Shown in pieces: positions 1 through 8,463 of a stretch of DNA of 64,000 bases. Numbering within the stretch: the stretch's first letter is position 1; each line of letters opens with the position of its first letter. Where the stretch lies: assembly GCF_000341225.1 (NCBI RefSeq), contig NZ_ANAC01000012.1, positions 412,434-476,433 of the forward strand. The letters run 5' to 3'. Made by a program: the position numbers and the translations under genes. Under the pieces are notes generated by a model. It had not been told where the DNA came from, ran no database searches, and was given only the letters and a program-made list of their open reading frames with translations. The stretch comes from Nocardiopsis alba DSM 43377 (GTDB taxonomy: Bacteria; Actinomycetota; Actinomycetes; Streptosporangiales; Streptosporangiaceae).

Positions 1-782
1 GGCGCCTGCTCCAGATCCCACAACCGGCGCCCCCACTCATCCCGGAACGACACCAACTCCGGCTCCAACTCCCGCACCGCCGCCGGCAACCCCGCCAACC
101 CGCACCAGGCCCGCACATCGGCCGTGGTGGCCGGCCCGAACGCCGCCAGATACCGCCGCACCAACTCCCGCCCCACCGGATCGCCCCGCTCGGCCGGCGG
201 ATCGACCTCACACCCCAGCCACGTCTGCAACGGCAGATTGCGCACCCCCGCCCTGACCTTCCACAACCCCCGAGGCGGCAGCTGCGCCATCGGCACCAGC
301 GCCGCCACCACCAACTCGCCCAACGCCCGCCGCGACACCGCCGGCCAACGCCCCTCCAAAGCCTCGGCCAACTCACGCATCGTGCGCGCACACCCGTCGG
401 ACATCACCTCACGCCCGGCCCGCGCGACCTCCTCCAGATCCAGACCCGCCAACTCACTCCGATAGACGCTCAGAACCTTCTGCCGCAACATCGCCTCATG
501 ACGCGAACGCCACGCCAACGCGTCCCGCGCCGCCACCAAATGGACCGTGCGCCGCATCAGATGGGTGCGCACCACCGCCCGACCGGTCAACGCGGCGTCC
601 GACATCCCCACCTCGAAACCGGACAGACGCGACCACAACCCCACGAACGGCTCCTGGGGTTCCTGCGCCTGCACCCCGCACAGACGCGCCACCGCCTCCG
701 GCACCGACCACTTCGAACGCTCCAACAACGACTGCCGCGCCAACATCGCCCGATTCAGCGCACGAACCCCCAGAACCGTCAC
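1..782 (-). CDS. Winged-helix DNA-binding domain protein (AlkZ/YcaQ-like, HTH_42), 3' end outside window
   Basis: The minus-strand frame is open from a GTG at 782 to the window edge (about 260 codons seen), so the C-terminus is missing. The start is preceded by GGAGGG about eight bases upstream. The protein begins VTVLGVRALNRAMLARQ and continues with CGVQAQEPQEPFVGLW, RTHLMRRTVHLVAARD and TTADVRAWCGL. These match my memory of the HTH_42 family, which includes DNA glycosylases such as AlkZ and YcaQ that excise alkylated or cross-linked bases; many actinobacterial members are only annotated as winged-helix proteins. Whether this one is a glycosylase cannot be told from the part seen. It is divergent from the phosphotransferase at 926. 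Confidence 0.82.
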   Translation of the reverse strand, partial: MTVLGVRALNRAMLARQSLLERSKWSVPEAVARLCGVQAQEPQEPFVGLWSRLSGFEVGMSDAALTGRAVVRTHLMRRTVHLVAARDALAWRSRHEAMLRQKVLSVYRSELAGLDLEEVARAGREVMSDGCARTMRELAEALEGRWPAVSRRALGELVVAALVPMAQLPPRGLWKVRAGVRNLPLQTWLGCEVDPPAERGDPVGRELVRRYLAAFGPATTADVRAWCGLAGLPAAVRELEPELVSFRDEWGRRLWDLEQA

Positions 783-925
783 CGGCCGACCCCCTCCAAC
801 ACCCGCACACCACCCCGAAGGGCGCTTCTCGCACACCAGGGTCCCCAACGTCCAGGACACCCCCCGTCCTGCACTCGAAAAAACACGATGCGCCCACCCA
901 CCCCCATGACCCAGGATCGACCCCC

Positions 926-1837
926 ATGGAGCACACCCCACCCGAACCCGTCCTCGCCCTGGCCGAAGACGCCGCCCGACGCCACCACCTGCACCCCGAC
1001 CGGATCCACCCACTGCCGGTGGGGGAGGCCAACCACGTCCTCGCCCTGGGAGAACACCTGCTCCTGCGTGTGCCCCGTACCCCCGAACACGCCCACGACC
1101 TGGCCAAAGAAGCCGAAATCCTCCCCCTGGCCCACGCCGCCGGACTGCCCGTCCCCCACCCGATCGAACACCACACCACACCCCTGCCCCACATGATCCA
1201 GACCCTTCTGCCCGGCCACGACCTGCACGGCCACCACCCCACCATCCGACTCCTCACCGAACTGGGCCACCACCTCGCCCACCTGCACCGACTCCCCACC
1301 CGCACACTCACCCGCACCCCCCACCAGGACGACACCAGCCGCCCCCACACCCTCATCCGACGCCTGCACCACACCGGACACCTGGACCCCGACACCGCCC
1401 ACTGGCTTCACACCTGGTACCGGCACCTGGAAACCCACCTGCCCCCACACCCACCCGAAACCGTCCTGATCCACGGCGACCTGACCCCCACCAACCTCCT
1501 CACCGGCCACGACGGCACCCTCACCGGCATCGTGGACTGGGGCGACGCCGCCCTGGCCGACCCGGCCGTGGACTTCGCCAAACTCCCACCCCACCGACTC
1601 ACCCCCGTCCTCAACGGCTACCTGACCACCCTGAGCCTCGAAGACGACACCCTCACCTGGCGGGCCCGTATCCTGCACCACCAGCTCACCTGGGCCCTGG
1701 CCCGCCTGAAGGACCCACACCCCCACCCCGACACCCGCCACTGGAGCGCCCCACCCCACAGCCGACTCCTCGGGCTACTACGCCTGTTCGCCACCCACCC
1801 CGACCCCACCTGGCGCGCCCTGACCCCACCCGGCTGA
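926..1837 (+). CDS. Aminoglycoside phosphotransferase (APH)-family kinase
   Basis: A 303-residue protein-kinase-like fold enzyme that would phosphorylate a small molecule; the substrate is unknown. The N-lobe has GEANHVLALGEHLLLRVPR (glycine turn and strand carrying the ATP-binding region). The catalytic loop is LIHGDLTPTNLL near residue 183, with HGD and Asn, and IVDWGDAALADP follows near residue 204 as the metal-binding Asp motif. All key residues are present, so it looks active. Length is normal for the family. Many such genes in actinomycetes do not confer antibiotic resistance, so no resistance role is claimed. The protein is rich in His, Thr and Pro, in line with the C/A-rich strand of this region. 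Confidence 0.85.
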   Translation: MEHTPPEPVLALAEDAARRHHLHPDRIHPLPVGEANHVLALGEHLLLRVPRTPEHAHDLAKEAEILPLAHAAGLPVPHPIEHHTTPLPHMIQTLLPGHDLHGHHPTIRLLTELGHHLAHLHRLPTRTLTRTPHQDDTSRPHTLIRRLHHTGHLDPDTAHWLHTWYRHLETHLPPHPPETVLIHGDLTPTNLLTGHDGTLTGIVDWGDAALADPAVDFAKLPPHRLTPVLNGYLTTLSLEDDTLTWRARILHHQLTWALARLKDPHPHPDTRHWSAPPHSRLLGLLRLFATHPDPTWRALTPPG

Positions 1838-1881
1838 CCACCGCACCCTCGCCCCCACGGGCGCGGCACCGCGAAAACCCC

Positions 1882-2853
1882 TCACACGTGGGCGCCGATC
1901 CACCCCATCTGCGCCTCCACGATCCCCTCCAACACCCGCCGATCCGCGAAACCCCCCTCCAACAGACGCAACGGCCCCGCCACCAACGACAACCGCTGCG
2001 CCCACGCGTACAGACCCAGACGCGCCCCGTCCAACCCCGGCACCTCCAACGACCGGTACAGGTCACCGAACCGCAACCGCACGAACACGTGCTCCCACTC
2101 CACGTCGAAGAACATCGTCCCCTCCACATCGATGAGCACCGGCTCCCCACCCGCACCCACCAGCACATGGTCCGGACCCAACTCGCCGTGCACCAACCCG
2201 TAACGACGACGAGGCTCCACCCGGGCCGCGGCCTCCACCACCCCGCGCTCCACCCGCCCACGCACCGCCGCCAGATCCGGACGCCGCCGCGCCCCCTCGG
2301 CCAGATCGCGCAGAGCCCGCTCCAGAACCAGCCGCTCACAGGCGCCCTCACCCCGGACCGCCCCCGAGACCCGCCCCCACCCGGAACCGCGCAGGGACGC
2401 CATCGTCTCCAACACCGGCCCCAGCCGCTCCACCACCCTCATCCCCGCACGCCGATCCCGCGCCAACAACCCCTCCAGGTCGGGGCCGGGCACATCCTCC
2501 ACCACCGCCATGTCCACCCCCGGCCCCGGATGGTCGCGTTCGACCCACTCCACCGCCGGCACCCGCACCCCCGCCCCCTCCAACACCCGCGCCGCACCCA
2601 AGAACAGATCCAACCCATCGGGATCGGCGAAGGGCCCCTCCCGCTCCACCGCCGCCTCGGGCCACCGATGCTCCGCCCGCCCCCACACATAGACGACCAC
2701 ATCACGGCCACCCTCGACCCGCACCCGATAGACGCCCTTACGCGTCCCACCGCGCAGCCGCTCCACCCCCACCACCCGACCCCGCCCACCCAGAGCACGG
2801 GCCACCACCGCGACGATCGCCCCCGGATCGGTCCGCCCACCGACAACGCACAT
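1882..2853 (-). CDS. Phosphotransferase-family protein with variant catalytic loop
   Basis: A 323-residue protein if the ATG at 2853 (MCVVGGRTDPG) is used; an in-frame ATG at 2901 would add 16 unconvincing residues. The fold resembles APH kinases: KGVYRVRVEGGRDVVVYVWG in the N-lobe, then YGLVHGELGPDHVLV and VLIDVEGTMFFDVEWE. The usual HGDxxxxN is here HGExxxxH and the DxGD-type metal motif is IDVEG, so catalytic Asp and Asn are both substituted. Some divergent members keep activity with Glu, but this could also be a non-catalytic relative. It converges on the kinase at 926-1837, with 44 bases between the stops, and is divergent from the phosphoesterase at 3024. Confidence 0.75.
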   Translation of the reverse strand: MCVVGGRTDPGAIVAVVARALGGRGRVVGVERLRGGTRKGVYRVRVEGGRDVVVYVWGRAEHRWPEAAVEREGPFADPDGLDLFLGAARVLEGAGVRVPAVEWVERDHPGPGVDMAVVEDVPGPDLEGLLARDRRAGMRVVERLGPVLETMASLRGSGWGRVSGAVRGEGACERLVLERALRDLAEGARRRPDLAAVRGRVERGVVEAAARVEPRRRYGLVHGELGPDHVLVGAGGEPVLIDVEGTMFFDVEWEHVFVRLRFGDLYRSLEVPGLDGARLGLYAWAQRLSLVAGPLRLLEGGFADRRVLEGIVEAQMGWIGAHV

Positions 2854-3023
2854 CCACAACACCCCACACCGAGAAGAGGCCACACGAAAGCCCGAACCCA
2901 CCCTTCCCCGCCCCAGGCGAGTTCACCCCACCGCAACGATCGGCCCCGGAGCGTTCACTCCCCGTTACACCCCACCGACTAGCGTCGACCCGTCCCACAC
3001 CCGAACACCGAAAGCGAACCCCC

Positions 3024-4307
3024 ATGACCGCGCTCCCCCGCTCCACGGTCCACCTCGCCCTCGCCCTGATCGGCGGCGCCGCCCTGACCCTGACCCCCAC
3101 CGCCGCCCACGCCCAACCCGCCCCCACCGTCCAAGGCCCGACCGAACGCATCACCCTGTCCCCCACCGCCGACCCCACCACCTCCCAGACCATCACCTGG
3201 CGAGGCGACCACGGCGACACCGCCCTGGTCCGCTACGCACCCGCGGACGACCCCGAACAGACCCGCGACGTCCAAGCCCACATCAGCACCGAGGCCGCCG
3301 GCACCTACTACACCGCCACCCTCACAGGCCTGACCCCTGCAACCGCCTACGACTACCGGGTCGGCGACGGCGACACCACCCTCAGCGACCCCCACACCTT
3401 CACCACCGCCGCCCCGGACGACACACCCTTCGACTTCCTCTACTTCGGCGACACCCAGAACGACATCACCGAAGAGGCCGCCCCCGTCGTCCGCGCCGCC
3501 CTCCAGGCCCAACCCGACGCCGCCCTGGCCCTACACGCCGGCGACCTCATCAACACCTCCACCAACGACGCCCAATGGGCCGAGTGGTACGACGCCTACG
3601 GGCCCGCCGCCGTCAAGATGAACCAGCTCGCCGCCCCCGGCAACCACGAATACTCAGGCACCACCCTCAGCCCCCAATGGACCGGCCAGTTCCCCGGCTC
3701 CGGCAACGGCCCCACCAACGGCGCCGACCTCCCCGAAACCGCCTACTACACCGACTACCAGGGCGTCCGCTTCATCGTCCTCAACTCCAACTACCGCAAC
3801 GCCGCACCCATCAGCCGCAACGCCTGGCTCCAGGAACAGGCCCGGTGGCTCGACCAGGCCCTGACCGACAACCCCGGCCGCTGGTCCGTGGTCACCTTCC
3901 ACCACCCCGTCTTCTCCAACACCCCCGGCCGCGACAACCCCGAACTGCGCAACGCCTGGATGCCCGTCTTCGAGGACAACGACATCGACCTCGTCCTCCA
4001 AGGCCACGACCACTCCTACAGCCGCGGCAACCTCACCACCAACGACACCGACGACCCCACCGTCCAGACCGGCCCCGTCTACACCGTCGCCGTCACCGGC
4101 CCCAAGATGTACGACGCCCACGAAGGCAACTGGACCGACAACGGCGCCCGCGTCCGCGCCCACGCCACCGACACCCAGACCTACCAGTCCATCGAGGTCG
4201 ACGGCACCACCCTGGAATACCAGGCCCGCACCATCGACGGCCAGATCATCGACGCCTTCACCATCGTCAAGGACGACCAGGGCAAGACGGTCACCGACCG
4301 TCTCTAA
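3024..4307 (+). CDS. Secreted purple-acid-phosphatase-like metallophosphoesterase
   Basis: A 427-residue exported phosphatase, probably releasing phosphate from extracellular esters. Residues 1-32 form a signal peptide (MTALPRSTVHLALAL to AHAQ). A fibronectin-like N-terminal domain typical of purple acid phosphatases spans roughly residues 40-130. The calcineurin-type metal ligands follow in order: FGDTQND near 142, LHAGDLIN near 175, GNHEY near 209, TFHHPVF near 295 and QGHDHSYSR near 328. All metal-binding residues are present, so it should be active with two metal ions. It is monocistronic and ends at a strong hairpin. No pho box was recognised upstream. Confidence 0.9.
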   Translation: MTALPRSTVHLALALIGGAALTLTPTAAHAQPAPTVQGPTERITLSPTADPTTSQTITWRGDHGDTALVRYAPADDPEQTRDVQAHISTEAAGTYYTATLTGLTPATAYDYRVGDGDTTLSDPHTFTTAAPDDTPFDFLYFGDTQNDITEEAAPVVRAALQAQPDAALALHAGDLINTSTNDAQWAEWYDAYGPAAVKMNQLAAPGNHEYSGTTLSPQWTGQFPGSGNGPTNGADLPETAYYTDYQGVRFIVLNSNYRNAAPISRNAWLQEQARWLDQALTDNPGRWSVVTFHHPVFSNTPGRDNPELRNAWMPVFEDNDIDLVLQGHDHSYSRGNLTTNDTDDPTVQTGPVYTVAVTGPKMYDAHEGNWTDNGARVRAHATDTQTYQSIEVDGTTLEYQARTIDGQIIDAFTIVKDDQGKTVTDRL

Positions 4308-4317
4308 CCCCCCGCAC

Positions 4318-4352
4318 GTCGGGTGCCCGGGCGAAGCGCCCGGACACCCGAC
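4318..4352. terminator. Bidirectional hairpin between convergent genes
   Basis: A 16-bp stem with one mismatch and a 3-base AAG loop (left arm 4318-4333, right arm 4337-4352), ten bases after the phosphoesterase stop and four bases from the FUSC gene stop. It has no long T-tract on either side, as is common in actinomycetes. Confidence 0.8.
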
Positions 4353-4355
4353 CCC

Positions 4356-5927
4356 TCACACCGGCTCCGGCTCCCGATCCAACAACGCCCGCGCCCGCCC
4401 ACGCACCCGCTCCACCCGCTCACCCGGCACCGAAACCGCGGGTTCGCCCACGGCCACGGCCACAGCGGCCTCCACATCGCCCAACGCCTCCACCAGACGG
4501 TGCCGACACCCCGCCCCACCACAAGCCGACACCCGCGCACAGGCCCGCTCGCACTCGACCAACGCCCCCTCCAACCGGGCCCGCGCACCACGATCGGCCA
4601 CCACCACACAGACCACCAACCCCACCACAGCGCCCAACACCGTGGACGCCGTACGCTCCACCACCAGATCGAACGTGCCCTCACCCGGCCGGGCCAACGC
4701 CGACAACGCCAACGTCAACGGCGTCACGCACACGATCGCGTACGCGTAGTTGGTCATCACCACCAACTCCGCCCCCACCTGGCAGGCCACCACCAAAGCG
4801 ATCACCACCCACACCGACGAGATGTCCACCAGCGCGAACACCCCCACCGCCACCACCGCGCCCACCACGGTCCCCACCCCGCGCTGCACCGTCCGATGCC
4901 AGGTCGCCGACACACCGGCGACCTGCAACACCGACGCCGCCGACACCGTCGCCCAATACCCATGGCCCAGCCCCCACAGCCACGCCACACGCACCACCCA
5001 GGCACCCGAAGCCCGCCCCCACGACCAGACCCGGACGGGCCGCGCACCGGCCCGCACCCGATCGGCATAGGCGCTCAACCGGACACGCTCACCCTCCTCC
5101 ACCAGCGGATCCACCACACGACGCCGCCGCACCCGACGCGCCACCTCACGCAACTCCGCCGCCCGACGCGCCCGCTCCACCACCGAACCACCACGGATCG
5201 CCCCCTGGGCGCGGGCCGCCAACACCTCCAACCCACGCGTGCCCTCACCGCGCTCTCGCGCGTGCAACACCCGCCAGGCCGCCCGCACCGCGTCCTCGGC
5301 CCGATGAACCCCTCGCCCGGAAGGGTCCTCCAGATGGTCGGCGACCGCGTGCAGGGCCCGCGCCAGAGCCAAACGCTCCGGAGCACGAGGATGCGCCAGA
5401 GCTCCCACCACGGCCGCCGCCCAGCACAACCCGGCCGCCGCGGCGGTCACCCCCGCGCTCACCCCCACCTCCGGCCACGTCCGCGGCGCATACCCCGCCA
5501 CCCCCGCGGCGAACACGAACATCAACCCCGCCGGAGCGCCCAACGCCACCACCTCCGACAGGTACCTGGCGCCGGACGCCACCGCCGCCACCACCAGGAT
5601 CGGCGCCCACACGCCCACCCCCAGCGCCGAGGCGGACGCGCCGGCGGCCACCGCCACCGTCAACCCGACGCCCACCACCGCCAACAGCCACACCCGACGC
5701 GCGTAGGTCTCATCGCGCGCGTACAGGGAGGTGAAACACCCCATCGCCGCATAGGGCGCCAGATCCATCCGACCGGTGAGCCGCAAGGACACCAACACCA
5801 GCGCCAGACACCCTCCGGCGCGCACCGCCGTCACCAGCACGTTGCCGCGCACCCGCCGAGGAACCAGGGCGCCACGAACGTCGAAGAGGTCGGCACGCCG
5901 ACCCCATAAAGAAGAAAAGTAGTTCAC
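4356..5927 (-). CDS. FUSC-family inner membrane protein (aromatic acid exporter type)
   Basis: About 523 residues from a GTG at 5927 (VNYFSSLWGRRADLFD); the true start is uncertain, because this one lies within the operator region. The architecture is that of FUSC proteins: an N-terminal block of hydrophobic helices, a charged cytosolic middle part (ARALHAVADHLEDPSGRG to RRRRVVDPLVEEGERVRL), then a second block with GLGHGYWATVSAASVLQ, RTVQRGVGTVVGAVVAV and NYAYAIVCVTPLTL, where the RxxGTxxG motif is the family hallmark. Family members export aromatic acids or small organic compounds. It is divergent from a MarR regulator, with a likely shared operator, so it is probably the regulated transporter. 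Confidence 0.82.
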   Translation of the reverse strand: MNYFSSLWGRRADLFDVRGALVPRRVRGNVLVTAVRAGGCLALVLVSLRLTGRMDLAPYAAMGCFTSLYARDETYARRVWLLAVVGVGLTVAVAAGASASALGVGVWAPILVVAAVASGARYLSEVVALGAPAGLMFVFAAGVAGYAPRTWPEVGVSAGVTAAAAGLCWAAAVVGALAHPRAPERLALARALHAVADHLEDPSGRGVHRAEDAVRAAWRVLHARERGEGTRGLEVLAARAQGAIRGGSVVERARRAAELREVARRVRRRRVVDPLVEEGERVRLSAYADRVRAGARPVRVWSWGRASGAWVVRVAWLWGLGHGYWATVSAASVLQVAGVSATWHRTVQRGVGTVVGAVVAVGVFALVDISSVWVVIALVVACQVGAELVVMTNYAYAIVCVTPLTLALSALARPGEGTFDLVVERTASTVLGAVVGLVVCVVVADRGARARLEGALVECERACARVSACGGAGCRHRLVEALGDVEAAVAVAVGEPAVSVPGERVERVRGRARALLDREPEPV

Positions 5928-5934
5928 AAGTAAA
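5923..5934. promoter_or_regulatory. Candidate MarR operator / divergent promoter
   Basis: TTCACAAGTAAA is a near-perfect TTYACNNGTRAA palindrome in an unusually A+T-rich stretch (about 5905-5943, including TAAATTATTATAGG) between the FUSC gene and marR. The reverse strand reads TATAAT at the same place, giving a -10 for the leftward gene. Quasi-palindromic sites of this kind over a divergent promoter are typical of MarR autoregulation. Confidence 0.55.
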
Positions 5935-5983
5935 TTATTATAGGGTGTGTCCGCCCCGGCACCACCCACCGAAAGAACCACCC

Positions 5984-6499
5984 ATGACCGACGCCGTACA
6001 ACGCTTCCGCGACAGCTGGGCCCACCTCCACCCCCACCTGGACCTGACCGGCATGGAGACCATGGGACGCGTCCTACGCCTGGCCGCACTCATGAACAAC
6101 ATCACCGAAGACGCCCTCACCGACAGCGACGTCTCCCGCCCCGAATTCGAAATCCTCGCCGCCCTACGACGCACACCCCAAGGCCTACGCCCACGCCACC
6201 TCACCCGCGAAACCCTCTCCTCCGGCGCCGCCACCACCAAACGCCTCACCCGCCTCGAACAGATCGGACTCCTCACCCGCACCCGCATCGAACGCGACCG
6301 CCGCGAAACCCTCGTCCGCCTCACCCCCCAAGGCGAACAACTCATCGACACCCTCTTCACCCACCAACTCGAACGCGAAACCACCCTCCTGGCCCCCCTC
6401 ACCCCCCAAGAACGCACCCACCTGGCCACACTCCTGACCCGCGTCCTGACCCCCATCGACCCACAACCACCCCACACACCCGAGGCACCCCACCCATGA
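5984..6499 (+). CDS. MarR-family transcriptional regulator
   Basis: A 171-residue winged-helix dimer. Start ATG 5984 follows GAAAG. N-terminal dimer helices (FRDSWAHLHPHLDLTGMETMGRVLRLAALM), recognition region FEILAALRRTPQGLRPRHLTRETLSSGAATTKRLTRLEQIGLL, wing TRIERDRRETLVRLTPQGEQLID. The GMETMGRVLRLAALM segment is characteristic of a MarR subgroup often found beside transporters. Its stop overlaps the next gene by the four bases ATGA, so both are one transcript. It probably represses itself and the divergent FUSC gene through the palindrome at 5923, and is released by an unknown ligand, perhaps an aromatic acid. Confidence 0.9.
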   Translation: MTDAVQRFRDSWAHLHPHLDLTGMETMGRVLRLAALMNNITEDALTDSDVSRPEFEILAALRRTPQGLRPRHLTRETLSSGAATTKRLTRLEQIGLLTRTRIERDRRETLVRLTPQGEQLIDTLFTHQLERETTLLAPLTPQERTHLATLLTRVLTPIDPQPPHTPEAPHP

Positions 6500-7521
6500 A
6501 CACCCACCTGTGGAACCCCACCACCACCTGGCTCAACACCGCCCAACACGGCCTCCCACCCACCACCGCCCACACCGCCCTCACCCAAGCCCTCCACCAA
6601 TGGCACACCGGCACCACCCCCATCCACCACTGGAACCAGACCACCGAACACACCCGCACCCTCTTCGCCCAACTCATCAACGCCCCCACCACCGACATCA
6701 CCCTGGGCGCCACCACCTCCCAGATCATCGGCACCATCGCCGCCTCCCTACCCGACCACACCAACGTCCTCCTCCCCCAAGAGGAATTCACCTCCACCAC
6801 CTTCCCCTTCCACACCCACCACGACCGCGGCATCACCATCACCACCGCACCCCTGCACTCACTCGCCGACCACATCGGCCCCCACACCCACCTGGTCGCC
6901 TACAGCCCCGTCCAATCCGCCACCGGCACCCTCGCCCCCACCGAACAGATCCTCACCGCCGCCCGCGAACACGACACCCTCGTCATCGCCGACGCCACCC
7001 AGGCAGCCGGCTGGCACCCCCTGAACGCCACCCACTTCGACGCCCTCGTCTGCTCCGCCTACAAATGGCTCATGGCACCCCGCGGCCTCGCCCTGGCCTA
7101 CATCGCCCCCACCCTCCGCGAACGCCTACGCCCCATCAACGCCGGCCCCAGCGCCGACCGCCACCCCGCCCACGCCTTCTACGCACCCCACCCCGACACC
7201 AGCCCCCACGCCCGCGGCCTCGACCTGTCCCCCAACTGGTTCGCCACCCTGGCCGCCGCCCCCGCCCTCCAAACCCTCCTCGACACCGGCATCGACAAGA
7301 TCCACACCCACAACACCCACCTGGCCGACCGCTTCCGCGCCCACCTGGACCAACCACCCGCCCACTCGGCCATCACCACCGTCACCACCCCCGGCGCCCT
7401 CCAGACCCTGCGCGAAGCCGGCATCATCGCCACCGAACGCGGCGGCCACACCCGCCTGGCCTTCCACCTCTACAACACCGAAGCCGACGCCGACCTGGCC
7501 GCCCACACCCTCACCCGCTGA
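6496..7521 (+). CDS. Class V aminotransferase-family PLP enzyme
   Basis: A 341-residue PLP enzyme, translationally coupled to marR (ATGA overlap 6496-6499). PLP features: LGATTSQIIGTIAASLP (phosphate-binding turn), HTHLVAYSPVQSATGTLAP, VIADATQAAGWHPL with the Asp that contacts the pyridine nitrogen, and SAYKWLMAPRGLAL with the Schiff-base Lys (YKW). This is the NifS/kynureninase-like group; the substrate cannot be told. The SAYKWL motif followed by PRG resembles actinobacterial proteins annotated as aminotransferase class V or Cys desulfurase-like, but there is no active-site Cys loop of a desulfurase. Co-transcription with marR suggests the transported compound may be an amine or keto acid. 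Confidence 0.87.
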   Translation: MNTHLWNPTTTWLNTAQHGLPPTTAHTALTQALHQWHTGTTPIHHWNQTTEHTRTLFAQLINAPTTDITLGATTSQIIGTIAASLPDHTNVLLPQEEFTSTTFPFHTHHDRGITITTAPLHSLADHIGPHTHLVAYSPVQSATGTLAPTEQILTAAREHDTLVIADATQAAGWHPLNATHFDALVCSAYKWLMAPRGLALAYIAPTLRERLRPINAGPSADRHPAHAFYAPHPDTSPHARGLDLSPNWFATLAAAPALQTLLDTGIDKIHTHNTHLADRFRAHLDQPPAHSAITTVTTPGALQTLREAGIIATERGGHTRLAFHLYNTEADADLAAHTLTR

Positions 7522-7561
7522 CCCCCGACCGGGGACCGCGCCCTCCCCAGGACACGAAAAA

Positions 7562-7594
7562 GGAGGGGGCGGGCCCCAAGACCCCGCCCCCTCC
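7562..7594. terminator. Hairpin terminator after the aminotransferase
   Basis: A perfect 12-bp stem (7562-7573 with 7583-7594) and a 9-base loop, about 40 bases past the aminotransferase stop. It lies next to the first copy of the TTCGAA palindrome and faces the end of the convergent PPOX gene, so it may serve both strands. Confidence 0.7.
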
Positions 7595-7597
7595 ACG

Positions 7598-7617
7598 TGT
7601 TCGAACCCCTTCGAACA
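7598..7617. repeat. 20-bp palindrome, copy 1 (downstream of PPOX gene)
   Basis: TGTTCGAACCCCTTCGAACA: 8-bp perfect inverted arms around CCCC. An identical 20-mer lies at 8154-8173. This copy is seven bases past the end of the PPOX-fold gene. It could be a regulator site or a hairpin; there is no T-tract. Confidence 0.75.
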
Positions 7618-7623
7618 CCCCGC

Positions 7624-8085
7624 TCAGGGCACCAACCCCGCACGCTCGGGCCGCACCGTACCCAACACCCGCTCCACCGCGATCTCGATCACCACCCGCT
7701 CCGGATTCTCCCGCGGCCGCCGATACCGCTCCTCATACCGACGCTCGGCCTCGGCCACCGCCCCACGATCACGCACCACCCGCGCACGACCCTCCAACGT
7801 CGACCACCGCGCACCCTCCACCTGCGACACCGACACCCGCGCCCCCGGACGCGCCGCCAGATTCCGCGCCTTATAACTGGCCCCCGAACAGATCACCCGC
7901 GCCAGATGCCGCTCCGGGTCATAGGTCACCCCCACCGGCACCTGATGGATACTCCCGTCCGGACGCGGCGACGCCAACATGCACAACCGGTACTCGCCCC
8001 AGAACACCAGGAAGGGATCCTCCACACCGGACCCTTCCACCTCCGACACCACCTCGGACACACGACCTCCCACCATCGAAACCAT
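7624..8085 (-). CDS. PPOX-class (pyridoxamine-phosphate-oxidase-fold) F420/FMN-dependent enzyme
   Basis: About 153 residues from ATG 8085, which has GGGGGTG upstream; ATGs at 8109 and 8076 are alternatives. The split beta-barrel fold is indicated by LVFWGEYRLCMLASPRPDGSIHQVPVGVTYD, VICSGASYKARNLAARPGARVSVSQV and ARWSTLEGRARVVRD, the usual order in actinobacterial PPOX proteins, which bind F420 or FMN and reduce varied substrates. KARNLAARPGARVSV is the segment expected to touch the cofactor phosphate. Substrate unknown. Both flanks carry the same 20-bp palindrome (7598 and 8154), an arrangement not seen at any other gene of the window. Confidence 0.83.
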   Translation of the reverse strand: MVSMVGGRVSEVVSEVEGSGVEDPFLVFWGEYRLCMLASPRPDGSIHQVPVGVTYDPERHLARVICSGASYKARNLAARPGARVSVSQVEGARWSTLEGRARVVRDRGAVAEAERRYEERYRRPRENPERVVIEIAVERVLGTVRPERAGLVP

Positions 8086-8153
8086 GGGGAACACCCCCAC
8101 CACCAGCATCCCAGCGCCCCCGCACCACCCTCACCGACCCCCGCCCACCCACA

Positions 8154-8173
8154 TGTTCGAACCCCTTCGAACA
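8154..8173. repeat. 20-bp palindrome, copy 2 (upstream of PPOX gene)
   Basis: Identical to 7598-7617. It lies 68 bases before the ATG of the leftward PPOX gene, a sensible position for an operator. A looser relative, ATTCGAACAACCATCGAACA, occurs near 8844 upstream of the thioredoxin-like gene. Confidence 0.7.
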
Positions 8174-8463
8174 CCCCCGAGAGCGCACACCGCCCCGTGG
8201 CCCCCCTACGGCGGACCCCCGCCCTCCTCCCACGACCGAAGACGCGAACGCCACCCGCGGGCCACCACCGGGACACCGCACACCCGTGGGCTCGACGGCG
8301 GCCGGGGAACGCACACCGAAGGCCGCCCCCCGGATACGGGCGACGAGGAAAAGAGAGCGGCGGACCACCCCGCGCACGACAAGGGACGCCCACCGGAACC
8401 ACCCGTCCCGACAGACGCCCCCTCTTCACCCCGGTCATCTCTCCAGACCGGGGCGCGCACCCC

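Noticed and set aside
926..2853. Antibiotic-resistance gene pair
   Set aside because: Both are APH-fold proteins, but no resistance-specific motif is visible, one has altered catalytic residues, and such genes are numerous in actinomycetes.
3575..5734. Very long plus-strand open frame (719 codons) over the phosphoesterase and FUSC genes
   Set aside because: Composition is nearly all Pro, Arg, His and Thr with no domain, it overlaps two genes with clear domains, and the C-rich strand lacks stop codons by chance.
8174..8463. Small genes in the gap between PPOX and thioredoxin-like genes
   Set aside because: Open frames here are low-complexity Gly/Arg/Val shadows without RBS or motifs.
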